This document shows positions 1-6,820 of a stretch of 7,663 nucleotides of DNA, piece by piece. Numbering within the stretch: position 1 is the first letter of the stretch; each line of letters opens with the position of its first letter. The position numbers and the translations under genes were made by a program. The notes below the pieces were generated by a model, which saw nothing but the letters and a program-made list of their open reading frames with translations, was not told where the DNA came from and did not search any database. Source of the DNA: CAYQTL01 sp964420405 (GTDB lineage: Bacteria > Acidobacteriota > Thermoanaerobaculia > Thermoanaerobaculales > Sulfomarinibacteraceae); the NCBI GenBank assembly GCA_964420405.1, contig CAYQTL010000123.1:1-7663 (forward strand). The letters are read 5' to 3'.

Positions 1-442
1 CGCCCAGCTCGCCCGTCCCCGAGAAGTACCCGCCGAGCTCGCCCGCGACCTGCGAGCCGTCCCCGAGCGTGACGGTCGCCAACAGGTACGGGTTCAGGTT
101 CCACTCGTCGGAGTCGCGCAGCTCCAGCTCGACCCGCCGCACGATCTCGAACGGCACCCGCAGCGAGTACGGCCGCTCGGGTCCGACGCACCCGAGGTCG
201 AAGACGTCCACCGGCGTCGAGACCCGGGTCGGCTCGCTCGGGTCCACCTGGTCCGCGAAGGAGTGGCTCGTGACCACCTGCACGAAGCCCGACAGCCGGG
301 TCGCCCGTCCGGCGCCGTCCGTGACCGTCGCGTCCCAGCTGCGCGGCGCCGCCGCCGGCGCATCCGGCGCCCCGCCTCCCCCGCCGCACCCCGCCACTGC
401 CAACGACGCCGCCACCATCGCCACCAACACAGTCGCCCGCAT
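1..442 (-). CDS. Putative lipoprotein of unknown function (3' end outside the window)
   Basis: The gene reads leftwards from an ATG at 440-442 and stays open to the window edge, giving 147 visible codons. The N-terminus is a lipoprotein signal peptide: a short n-region with Arg2, a hydrophobic stretch at residues 4-17, and the lipobox V16-A17-G18-C19. The mature protein would therefore begin at a lipid-modified Cys19, followed by a glycine- and proline-rich linker to about residue 33. The rest looks like a secreted beta-rich domain with alternating hydrophobic and acidic residues, and I do not recognise its family. A G-rich Shine-Dalgarno-like stretch (GGGGAG) lies 3 bases before the ATG, a tight spacing. 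A TATACT box sits about 50 bp upstream. The lipoprotein call is firm, the function is unknown, and the C-terminus is not visible. Confidence 0.75.
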   Translation of the reverse strand, partial: MRATVLVAMVAASLAVAGCGGGGGAPDAPAAAPRSWDATVTDGAGRATRLSGFVQVVTSHSFADQVDPSEPTRVSTPVDVFDLGCVGPERPYSLRVPFEIVRRVELELRDSDEWNLNPYLLATVTLGDGSQVAGELGGYFSGTGELG

Positions 443-489
443 CGGCTCCCCCCCGGTCCGCTCTCGATCTGTCGCTTCAGACCGGCGGG

Positions 490-516
490 AGTATACGCGA
501 TGACCTCGTGAAGCAA
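490..516 (-). promoter_or_regulatory. Candidate promoter of the lipoprotein gene
   Basis: On the minus strand a TATACT box (490-495) matches the sigma-70 -10 consensus at five of six positions and lies about 48 bp before the lipoprotein ATG. The best upstream -35-like element is TTGCTT (511-516), only 3/6, with a short 15-bp spacer. The -10 is convincing for such GC-rich DNA. The -35 is weak. Confidence 0.4.
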
Positions 517-606
517 TGCGTGATCTCGAAAACAGACCCCGCATCGAGCGTCCACGGACCGCCCGCTCCGACCGCGCTCCTGCGCCGGCCGGGCTCCGAC
601 GCCCGC

Positions 607-946
607 TCAGCCCTCCAGCGCCGCACGCAGCGCGCCCAACCGGTCCCGCGCCACCGGCAGCACCGCGTTCACCGGCGGCTCCAGCTTGACCTCCCAGTCG
701 CGCCCGTCGGCCTGCAGCCGCAGGGTGTGGATCCGCGCCAGGTTGACCGCGTGCTCGCGGTGGAACCGCTAACACCGACGTCTACATCGAGCACGGCGGC
801 AGGTTGACCGCGTGCTCGCGGTGGAACCTCACGATCCCGTACCGCTCCACCGCCGGCGCCATCTCCCCCAGCGGCCGCACATCCACCAGCGGCTCCCGCC
901 CCCGGCGGAATAGCCCCCTCCAGCCCAGAGGTTTCCAGCCGTGAGA
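607..946 (-). pseudogene. LytTR DNA-binding domain remnant, frameshifted by a 61-bp repeat insertion
   Basis: Two minus-strand frames together encode the C-terminal part of a LytTR domain, the DNA-binding domain of AlgR/AgrA-type response regulators. The upstream frame (about 946-800) carries a PLVDVRPLGEM segment followed by FHREHAVNL. The downstream frame (to the TGA at 607-609) carries the same HREHAVNL followed by ARIHTLRL and a final LPVARDRL helix. These match the LytTR signature (F-x-R-x-HRS-x-x-VNL, then I-x-x-L and lPVSRR). The frames are split because 29 bp (739-767) are repeated at 800-828, an offset of 61 bp that is not a multiple of 3. Removing 61 bp restores one frame of 93 codons including the stop. 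No start codon or receiver domain is present, and a stop at 947-949 bounds the upstream side, where the kinase gene begins on the other strand. It is very probably non-functional. Confidence 0.7.
739..828. repeat. Exact 29-bp direct repeat pair (739-767 and 800-828) with 32-bp spacer
   Basis: Both copies begin CAGGTTGACC and end GTGGAACC and are identical over 29 bp. The flanking bases differ on both sides. The 32-bp spacer (768-799) is not obviously repeated elsewhere in the window. Each copy encodes the HREHAVNL core of the LytTR remnant on the minus strand, so one copy is a duplication within that gene. Confidence 0.9.
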
Positions 947-3900
947 TCACAGGACAACTCGGGGGGACGGGTGACTGACGACGACGACGGGGCGGTGACG
1001 CCGCCGCCGGTGGACGCCGACGCCACGATGTCGGTGAGCGACCTCGGGTCCGCGACCGACACGACGTCCGCAGCGTCCCGCCGCGTGGTCGGCCCGTCCC
1101 CACCCCGACCCGAGAGCATCGCCGGCTACCGCATCATCGGTCTGCTCGGACGCGGCGGCATGGGCGAGGTGTGGGAGGCCGAGCAGGAGCGGCCGCGGCG
1201 CCGGGTGGCGCTCAAAGTGATGCGGCTCGACCACCGCGTCGACGAGGTCCACGCGCGGATGTTCTTCCGTGAGGCCGAGACCCTCGCGCGCCTCAAGCAC
1301 CCCAACATCGCCGCGATCTACGAGTCGGGCCACACCGCCGACGGTCACGACTACTTCGCCATGGAGCTGGTCGCTGGCGAGACCCTCGACCGCTGGCTCG
1401 AAGGCCGTCCGGCGACGCTCGACGCGGGCGAGCTGAAGCTGCGCCTGCGGCTGTTCGGCACGCTGTGCGACGCGGTCCACTACGCCCACCAGCGCGGCGT
1501 CATCCACCGCGACCTCAAGCCGTCGAACATCATCGTCACCGAGCGGGAGGGGGCGTCCTCCGGCAGCACGCCGAGCACCGCCGGACCGACCGTCAAGATC
1601 CTCGACTTCGGGCTCGCCCGCATCACCGACGCCGACATCGCGCAGACGATGGTGTCGGAAGCCGGCCTCATCAAGGGGACGTTGCAGTACATGAGCCCGG
1701 AGCAGGCGCGCGGCGACGTCGCCGCCATCGACGTCCGCTCCGACGTCTACGCCCTCGGCGTGATCCTGTACGAGCTGCTCGCCGGCGAGCGGCCCTACGA
1801 CGTGTCGCGGTCGGCGCTGGCGGAGGCGGTGCGGGTGATCTGCGAGGAGAGGCCGAGGCCCCTGCCCCGCGGCGGCAGCGGCGCGGCGAAGCTCGGCGCG
1901 GATCTCGGCACCATCGTCGGCAAGGCGCTGGAGAAGGAGGTCGAGCGGCGCTACGGCAGCGCCGCGGCCCTCGGAGAGGACGTCGAGCGCTACCTCACCT
2001 CGCAGCCGATCCTCGCCCGCCCACCGAGCGCCGCGTACCAGATGCGGAAGTTCGCGGCCCGCAACAGGGCGATCGTCGCCGGCGCCGCCGCGACCCTGGT
2101 CGTGCTCGTCGCCGGCGTCGTGGTGTCGACCACCCTCGGGCTGCGGGCTGCGGCACAGCGGCGCGCGGCCGAGGCCGCCCGCGCGGATCTCGAGGTCGTG
2201 GCCGAGTTCCAGTCGAGGATGCTCGCGCGGGTGGACCCGGCGACGATGGGCGCGGAGCTGCTCGCGGACCTCCGGCAGCGGGTCGTCACCGCCGCCCACG
2301 CCGCCGGCCACGACGAAGCACAGGCCGTGGCGGCAGGTGCGGCCTTCGACGAGCTCCTCCGGGGCGTCAACACCACCGATGCGGCGCTGCTCGTGATCGA
2401 CCGCCAGATCCTCGCGCCGGCGCTCGACACCGTCGCCGGCGAGTTCGAGGGCCGCCCGGAGATCGGCCTGGAGCTCCGCTCGACCATCGGCGAGACCTAC
2501 GGCGAGCTCGGCATGCTCTCCCGGGCGGAGGCCGTCGAGCGGGCTGTGTACGAGGACTCGGGCCGGTGGCTCGGCGCCGACGACCCGCGCACCCTCGAGG
2601 CCGGGCGCAGGCTCGCGCAGGAGCTGTCGTTCCTCGGCAGGGACGACGACGCGGAGGCTCTGCTGCGAGGGGTGATCGACCGCCAGCGGGAGGTGCTGGG
2701 CGACGCCGACCCCGCCACCCTGCGCTCGCGGCGGCTGCTCGGCGACCTGCTCGAGACCCGAGGCAGGGACGACGAGGCGCGGACGATCTTCGAGGAGGTC
2801 CTCGCCGAGCAGCGGCGGCGCCTCGGCGCGGAGCACCCCGACACCATGGCGACCATGAACTCCCTGGCGATGCTGTACAGCGACCAGGGAGATCCCGACG
2901 CCGAGCGGCTGATGCTCGAGCTGCTCGCCGGCGCCGAGCGGACCTGGGGCGAGGCCGACCCGCGGACGCTGGTCTACGAGCACAACCTGGCCCGGATCTA
3001 CCAGCGCCAGGGGCGCGACGAGGAGGGCATCGAGCGCAACCGCCACGTGCTCGAGGTCCGCCGGAGGGTGCTCGGCGACGACCATCCCCGCACCCTGCGC
3101 ACCAAGGCCAGCCTCGCGGACAGCCTGTCGCGCCTCGGCCGCTTCGAGGAGGCACGCGACCTGTTCGCCGAGGTCCACGGGGAGCGGCTGCGGGTCCTCG
3201 GCCCGGACCATCCCGACACCGTCGAGTCCGTCGGCTCCCTGGCCACCGTCACCAAGTACCTGGGACGGCTCGACGAGGCCCAGCCCCTGTACCGCCAGAC
3301 CATCGCCGGGCGCAGCCGGCTCCTCGGCGCCGACCATCCTCTCACCCTGGCGACCCGGTACGGCCTGGCCGACCTGTACCTGACGGCGGGGCGGTACGAC
3401 GAGGCCGAGAGCCTGTTCGTCGAAACCATCGCGAGCCAGAAGCGCGCCCTCGGGCCCGACCATCGCCAGACGCTGCGCTCGGAGATCGTCCTCGCGGGCC
3501 TGTACGAGAGGACGGGACGGATCCGGGAGGCCGAGTCGCTGTTCGTCGACACCAGCGCCGCCCAGCTGCGGTCACTCGGCGAGGCCGACCCGGAGGCCCT
3601 CGCCGGCGTGGTCTGGACGGCCGAGTTCTACATCCGGCAGGAGCGCTACGACGACGCCGAGAGCTTCGCCAGCCGCGGCCTCGAGCTCGCGACCCGGGCC
3701 CTCGGCGACGACAACCCGCGCACCCTCAACGCGATCTTCGACCTCGCCTGGATCCGCACCAAGCAGCGGCGCTACGAGGAGGCCGAGGACCTCTACAGGC
3801 GGGTCCTGGACGTCCAGGAACGGACCCTCGGGCGGGACCACGTCGACACCGCCAACACCCTCCAGAACCTGGCCTGCGTCTACCGCGACCAGGGCCGCTG

Positions 3901-4102
3901 GGACGACGCGCGCGAGCTGTTCGAGGAGGTCCGCCGCATCCACGACGCCGCGTGGGGCCCGGACCATCCGTGGAGCGCGGGCAACCTCGAGGACTACGCC
4001 AAGCTGCTGCGCCTGACCGGCGAGCACCGCCGCGCCGCCGAGCTCGAAGCCCGCGCGCGCACCCTCACGTCGAAGGACGCGGCGTCGGACCCGACACCCT
4101 GA
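941..4102 (+). CDS. Membrane Ser/Thr protein kinase with long C-terminal TPR array
   Basis: This 1053-residue protein has an acidic, proline-rich N-terminus (1-60) and then a Hanks-type kinase domain (about 63-350). The domain has the glycine loop G70-R-G-G-M-G-E-V-W, the ATP lysine K92, the alpha-C glutamate E111, the catalytic HRDLKPSN (D191, K193, N196), D222-F-G and the SPEQ motif at 252-255, so it should be active. One transmembrane helix (about 377-400) follows. From residue 544 to 1005 twelve LG-x-DHP-type motifs recur every 42 residues (one interval is 41), the pattern of TPR_12/kinesin-light-chain-like repeats. The family topology puts the kinase in the cytoplasm and the TPRs outside the inner membrane, probably as a protein-binding or sensing platform. 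The GTG at 941 has AGAGG 9 bases upstream. A second GTG at 971, after a G-rich run, is an alternative start. The gene is monocistronic and converges with the operon downstream. Substrates are unknown. Confidence 0.93.
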   Translation: MRSQDNSGGRVTDDDDGAVTPPPVDADATMSVSDLGSATDTTSAASRRVVGPSPPRPESIAGYRIIGLLGRGGMGEVWEAEQERPRRRVALKVMRLDHRVDEVHARMFFREAETLARLKHPNIAAIYESGHTADGHDYFAMELVAGETLDRWLEGRPATLDAGELKLRLRLFGTLCDAVHYAHQRGVIHRDLKPSNIIVTEREGASSGSTPSTAGPTVKILDFGLARITDADIAQTMVSEAGLIKGTLQYMSPEQARGDVAAIDVRSDVYALGVILYELLAGERPYDVSRSALAEAVRVICEERPRPLPRGGSGAAKLGADLGTIVGKALEKEVERRYGSAAALGEDVERYLTSQPILARPPSAAYQMRKFAARNRAIVAGAAATLVVLVAGVVVSTTLGLRAAAQRRAAEAARADLEVVAEFQSRMLARVDPATMGAELLADLRQRVVTAAHAAGHDEAQAVAAGAAFDELLRGVNTTDAALLVIDRQILAPALDTVAGEFEGRPEIGLELRSTIGETYGELGMLSRAEAVERAVYEDSGRWLGADDPRTLEAGRRLAQELSFLGRDDDAEALLRGVIDRQREVLGDADPATLRSRRLLGDLLETRGRDDEARTIFEEVLAEQRRRLGAEHPDTMATMNSLAMLYSDQGDPDAERLMLELLAGAERTWGEADPRTLVYEHNLARIYQRQGRDEEGIERNRHVLEVRRRVLGDDHPRTLRTKASLADSLSRLGRFEEARDLFAEVHGERLRVLGPDHPDTVESVGSLATVTKYLGRLDEAQPLYRQTIAGRSRLLGADHPLTLATRYGLADLYLTAGRYDEAESLFVETIASQKRALGPDHRQTLRSEIVLAGLYERTGRIREAESLFVDTSAAQLRSLGEADPEALAGVVWTAEFYIRQERYDDAESFASRGLELATRALGDDNPRTLNAIFDLAWIRTKQRRYEEAEDLYRRVLDVQERTLGRDHVDTANTLQNLACVYRDQGRWDDARELFEEVRRIHDAAWGPDHPWSAGNLEDYAKLLRLTGEHRRAAELEARARTLTSKDAASDPTP
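2570..4030 (+). repeat. 126-bp-period coding repeat (TPR array)
   Basis: Codons for the LG-x-DHP-x-TL motif recur at near-exact 126-bp steps from 2570 to 3953, twelve times. Ten intervals are 42 codons and one (the unit beginning LGAEHP) is 41. This is divergent tandem amplification of a TPR unit inside the kinase gene. It is a protein-level repeat, not a perfect DNA satellite. Confidence 0.85.
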
Positions 4103-4208
4103 CGAGACCCCGCCCGGCGATCGGTCGAGCTCGAACCTGGCCCGCCTCGATCCCGGGAGCCGCGCCGGTGACGGGTCCGTCCATCTGTCGTCGCCCGGCT
4201 CTTCCGGA

Positions 4209-4246
4209 TCCGGAGTCCTCGGAGCGAGAGTGCAGCCGACTCCGGA
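4209..4246. terminator. Weak hairpin between convergent genes
   Basis: A perfect 9-bp inverted repeat (TCCGGAGTC at 4209-4217, GACTCCGGA at 4238-4246) encloses a 20-base loop between the kinase stop and the stop of the opposing pseudopilin-like gene. An alternative pairing uses CTTCCGGA at 4201-4208. No T-run follows on either strand, so this is only a candidate terminator. The rest of 4103-4280 shows nothing recognisable. Confidence 0.3.
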
Positions 4247-4280
4247 AGGACAGAAGGGCGGATCCGGCACCGGTGCGGCG

Positions 4281-4721
4281 TCAGTCCGGCTGATCGATCT
4301 CGAACGTGAAGCAGTGGCGGCCGCTGGGGTGTCGCCAGAAGCCGTCGTCGCGGTCCAACCGACGCGGGCGCACCCCGCCCTCGGTGCTCGCGAGCGCGAA
4401 GGTGGCACACAGCTCGTAGGCCGCACGGTCCGTGCCGGAGTCGAGCACCCGGTAGTCGTAGCGCGACCCGCTCTCGGGATCCGTCAGCGCGGTCGCCGTG
4501 CCGGGGTGGTTTCCGAGGGCGTCGAGGCCGTCGGGAAGCCCGCCGAACTCCCCGTGGTACCGCTCGACCGCCGACACCAGACCGCGCAGGTCCGAGATCC
4601 GCCGGTCGTCGAGTCGCTGGGCTCGCCTCGCAGCCGGTGTGCCGGCCACGAAGATGCCCGCCGCGACGGCACCCACCACGACGACGCCCGCGGCGACGAC
4701 GAGGAGCTTCGGACCGCTCAC
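4281..4721 (-). CDS. Small membrane-anchored pseudopilin-like protein
   Basis: The product is 146 residues. One hydrophobic helix (about 5-28) is followed by a basic, amphipathic helix (RRAQRLDDRRISDLRGLVSAV, about 32-52) leading into a YHGEFGGLPDGLDAL segment. The later block DPESGSRYDYRV (81-92), then Cys105, then FWRHPSGRHCF with Cys137, completes the domain. A helix followed by 'D-x-R-R-x-x-D-L ... Y ... G-x-L-P' resembles the globular part of GspG-type pseudopilins. However, there is no prepilin-peptidase site, so it is probably a fixed membrane anchor with a periplasmic domain and perhaps a Cys105-Cys137 disulfide. The GTG start overlaps the upstream stop as GTGA, implying translational coupling to the DUF5671 gene. 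I know of no assigned function. The pseudopilin resemblance is from pattern recognition, not a search. Confidence 0.8.
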   Translation of the reverse strand: MSGPKLLVVAAGVVVVGAVAAGIFVAGTPAARRAQRLDDRRISDLRGLVSAVERYHGEFGGLPDGLDALGNHPGTATALTDPESGSRYDYRVLDSGTDRAAYELCATFALASTEGGVRPRRLDRDDGFWRHPSGRHCFTFEIDQPD

Positions 4722-5341
4722 GACTCGTCACTCGCGAGATCGCGCAGGTAGTAGCCGAAGATCGAGCCGGCGATGACCGCCACCACCAGCACCTTCAGCA
4801 GGAAACGGGTGCTCAGCTCGCCCTCCAGGAGGTAGCGGACGAGCGTCACCGCGTCACCGATGACGAAGCCCGCGGCCACGAACATCGCGAGATAGGTCAG
4901 CCAGCGTCGGACCTTCGACAGGCGTTTCGTCGGATCGCCCGCGAGCGCACGCTCCTGGCGCACAGAGAGCACGACGAACACGGGGAAGGCGACCACGAGA
5001 TAGGCGATGTTCCACGTGAGGTCGCGACTGAAGCGGTCGATGGCCGGGTCCGGGAACGCGACCTCGATGACCTCGAAGAGGACGGCGCCCAGGTTGTACG
5101 CGGCCAGGCCGAGAGCGGTGAACAGCGTCAGGTAGATGAACGCGTCACGCGGGGAGATGTCCGTCTCCGGACGGGGCACCGGGACCGGGAACTCGATCTC
5201 GGCGTACGCGCCCAGCGCCCTGTCGACCTGGTCGGCCGGCCAGCCGGCCTGCGCCAGTGCGGCGGTGATCTCCGGGCGCGTCCTTCCGGCAGCGAGGGCC
5301 TCCCGGACGAAGGAGTCGAGAGCAGCGGAGTGACGGGCCAT
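4718..5341 (-). CDS. DUF5671-type four-helix membrane protein
   Basis: The product is 207 residues. Residues 8-46 form a small helical domain (FVREALAAGRT ... EITAALAQAGW ... QVDRALGAY) of the type often found before DUF5671 domains. A proline-rich linker (51-58) leads to SPRDAF at 63-68 and four predicted transmembrane helices at about 67-92, 109-127, 146-170 and 179-199. The AYNLG motif (80-84), the DPxKR-x-SKVRRWLTY loop (136-150) and the closing FLLKVLVVA-x-IAG-x-x-FGYYL block are the features I associate with DUF5671. The ATG at 5341 is fixed by a strong GGAGGTGA Shine-Dalgarno 3 bases upstream. The gene is first in a two-gene operon, overlapping the pseudopilin-like gene by 4 bp, with a promoter candidate about 58 bp upstream. 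Function is unknown. The two proteins may form an inner-membrane complex, which is inferred from their coupling. Confidence 0.85.
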   Translation of the reverse strand: MARHSAALDSFVREALAAGRTRPEITAALAQAGWPADQVDRALGAYAEIEFPVPVPRPETDISPRDAFIYLTLFTALGLAAYNLGAVLFEVIEVAFPDPAIDRFSRDLTWNIAYLVVAFPVFVVLSVRQERALAGDPTKRLSKVRRWLTYLAMFVAAGFVIGDAVTLVRYLLEGELSTRFLLKVLVVAVIAGSIFGYYLRDLASDES

Positions 5342-5759
5342 GGCTCACCTCCACGTCTTCGGCCTCACTGGTGCGAGGTCGCCGCGTCTCCGGGTCGGAT
5401 CATACGCGCGTCGGATGCCCGTGTCCGACCGAGAACGGATACCCGCCTGCGCCGGAGAACCCCCGGCGGAGACCGTCCGGGCACGCCCAGCGCGACCGTG
5501 CGATCCGCAGGCCGGCCTCCGATCCCGGAGGCGAAGCCGATGACGCCCTCGCGGTCGACGATCGACCCCACACCCGTGCCGTCGTGCCGGTTCCAGTCGA
5601 CCCGGTCCGACGTCTCGCCCGACAGCGCCTGCGCCCGCCGTTCTCTCCACCGTCCTCGTTCGATCGCGGATGTGGGGCGTCACACGCCGCCGGTGCTCGA
5701 CATCTTCAACCTGTCCGACGACTCAGATCCCCCGATTGCGCTATGCTCGGGGGCGGACG
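5342..5759. other. Divergent intergenic region with short hairpins and a possible coding remnant
   Basis: These 418 bp separate the leftward DUF5671 operon from the rightward WYL gene. Besides the promoter, they hold several short inverted repeats: CGCCGG/CCGGCG (5450-5455, 5463-5468), GCCTCC/GGAGGC (5515-5520, 5527-5532) and GGTCGA/TCGACC (5553-5558, 5562-5567). A minus-strand frame is open from about 5724 to 5369. Its middle part (about 5640-5490) has coding-like GC-rich third positions, but there is no good start, no Shine-Dalgarno and no recognisable family. It may be a decayed gene fragment or chance. A TATGCT box at 5742-5747 lies too close to the WYL start to be a convincing -10. Confidence 0.4.
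5399..5427 (-). promoter_or_regulatory. Sigma-70-like promoter of the DUF5671 operon
   Basis: On the minus strand CGGACA (5422-5427, 4/6 to TTGACA) and TATGAT (5399-5404, 5/6 to TATAAT) are separated by exactly 17 bp. The -10 lies about 58 bp before the DUF5671 start. A 6-bp inverted repeat (GTCGGA 5410-5415, TCCGAC 5424-5429) overlaps the spacer and -35 and could be a regulator site. Confidence 0.5.
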
Positions 5760-6737
5760 ATGCCGCGGGGCAACCAGCTCATCCGCCAGTGGCGCCTCCT
5801 GCGCGCCGTCGAGGCCAGCCGCCTCGGCCGGACCGCCGCCGAGCTGCACGACGAGGTCTCGGAGCTCGGCAGCCTGCGCACCGTCTACCGCGACCTCGAG
5901 GCCCTCCAGGGCGCGGGCTTCCCGCTCTACCAGGACGACGACGGCCGCTGGCGACTCCTCTCCCCCTCCGAAGGCGGACCCGCCGTCCCGGTTCATCCGA
6001 CCGAGATGATCGCCCTGCTCCTGTCCGAGCAGGTCCTCGCGCCACTCCGGGGCTCCGAGCTGGGCGAGCCCCTCGCCCGCCTCCGCGCCAAGCTCGAGGC
6101 GATGCTCGGCCCCAAGGCCCGCAGCTACGTTGACCAGCTCCGAAGCGGCCTCCTCGCCTCCGTCTCCGCGCCGGGCGACTACGCCGGCCGCCGCGACGAT
6201 CTCGCCCGGATCGAGCAGGGGATCCGCGAGCACCGCCGCCTCGAGATCCTCCACTTCGCGGCCCACCGTCGCACCACTCTGCCCCGGGTCGTCGACCCCT
6301 ACGGCCTGTGGTACGTCGACGGCGGCCTCTACCTGATCGCCTACGACCACCTCCGCGCCGACCACCGCAAGTACCTCGTCGACCGGATCCGGCAGGTCAC
6401 GCTCCTCGACACCCCGTTCGAGCCCGATCCCGGCTTCGACCTCCAGCGCTACGTCGGCCGCGGCTTCCGCGTCTGGCACGGCGCCGTCCACCACGTGGTC
6501 GTCGAGTTCGCGCCCGAGCTCGCGCACCTGCCCGCCGAGCGCCGCTACCACCGCACCCAGAAGCTCCACCCCCTGTCCGACGGCCGCTGTCGCGTCACCT
6601 TCGACGCCGCCGGCCTTCCCGAGCTCGCCGCCTGGGTCGCCTCCTTCGGCGGCCACCTCCGCGCCCTCGAGCCCCCGGAGCTGGTCGAAATGGTGCGCGA
6701 GCTGCACCGGGCGGGCCTCGAGAGGTACGAGCTGTGA
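5760..6737 (+). CDS. WYL-domain transcriptional regulator (YafY-type)
   Basis: The product is 325 residues. The N-terminus is a winged helix-turn-helix (about 7-66), with the likely recognition helix SLRTVYRDLEAL (38-49) and a wing at 53-65. A linker region (about 70-140) leads to a WYL domain (about 145-215) with the motif PYGLWYVDGGLYLIAYDH (W184-Y185 at its core) and the conserved V207-D208-R209-I210. The C-terminal WCX extension (about 225-320) ends in the typical W-x-x-S-F-G-G ... LEPPELVEMVREL. WYL domains bind small ligands or nucleic acid and tune the regulator's DNA binding. The ATG at 5760 was chosen because homology begins there. A G-rich stretch (5748-5755) may act as ribosome binding site. 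Extending to the ATG at 5670 adds 30 residues unlike the family. It is transcribed away from the DUF5671 operon, a natural candidate target, and otherwise may regulate itself. Confidence 0.92.
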   Translation: MPRGNQLIRQWRLLRAVEASRLGRTAAELHDEVSELGSLRTVYRDLEALQGAGFPLYQDDDGRWRLLSPSEGGPAVPVHPTEMIALLLSEQVLAPLRGSELGEPLARLRAKLEAMLGPKARSYVDQLRSGLLASVSAPGDYAGRRDDLARIEQGIREHRRLEILHFAAHRRTTLPRVVDPYGLWYVDGGLYLIAYDHLRADHRKYLVDRIRQVTLLDTPFEPDPGFDLQRYVGRGFRVWHGAVHHVVVEFAPELAHLPAERRYHRTQKLHPLSDGRCRVTFDAAGLPELAAWVASFGGHLRALEPPELVEMVRELHRAGLERYEL

Positions 6738-6805
6738 CCAGCGCCCACGGGACGAGCCCTGCCCTTCGGGCCGCTTCCTGCAGGGCGGCAGGACCTCGTG
6801 GTCAC
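6734..6805. terminator. Nested inverted repeats between convergent genes, probable bidirectional terminator
   Basis: The outer arms GTGACCA (6734-6740, overlapping the WYL stop codon) and TGGTCAC (6799-6805) enclose inner arms GCCCTGC (6756-6762) and GCAGGGC (6780-6786). An alternative pairing is CCTGCC (6758-6763) with GGCAGG (6787-6792), and there is a small GCCC-TTC-GGGC hairpin in the loop. The element fills the gap between the WYL stop and the toxin stop at 6821. It has no T-run, so efficiency is uncertain. Confidence 0.5.
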
Positions 6806-6820
6806 CCTCGGACGACGCCG

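Noticed and set aside
768..799. Plus-strand reading of the filler (NTDVYIEHGG) resembles the start of a LytTR domain
   Set aside because: It is on the opposite strand to the LytTR remnant, only 10 residues long, and the match is too short to separate from chance.
739..828. CRISPR-like unit: 29-bp repeat, 32-bp spacer, 29-bp repeat
   Set aside because: The sizes mimic a type I-E array, but there are only two repeats, no further units or cas genes, and the repeat encodes a conserved LytTR segment. It is a duplication inside a coding region.
971..4102. Alternative kinase start at the GTG at 971
   Set aside because: Not excluded, but the GTG at 941 has a better-spaced AGAGG. The 10-residue difference lies in a disordered N-terminus and does not affect function.
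947..4293. Very long open frames antisense to, and in another plus frame of, the kinase gene
   Set aside because: They are rich in Arg, Pro, Ala and Gly with no domain logic, as expected for shadow frames of a high-GC gene. The kinase frame carries all the motifs.
5742..5747. TATGCT as -10 box of the WYL gene
   Set aside because: It would leave a leader of only about 6 bases, and no acceptable -35 lies 16-18 bp upstream.
5670..5759. N-terminal extension of the WYL regulator to the ATG at 5670
   Set aside because: The 30 extra residues are unlike WYL regulators, and there is no ribosome binding site there. The family begins with the helix after the ATG at 5760.
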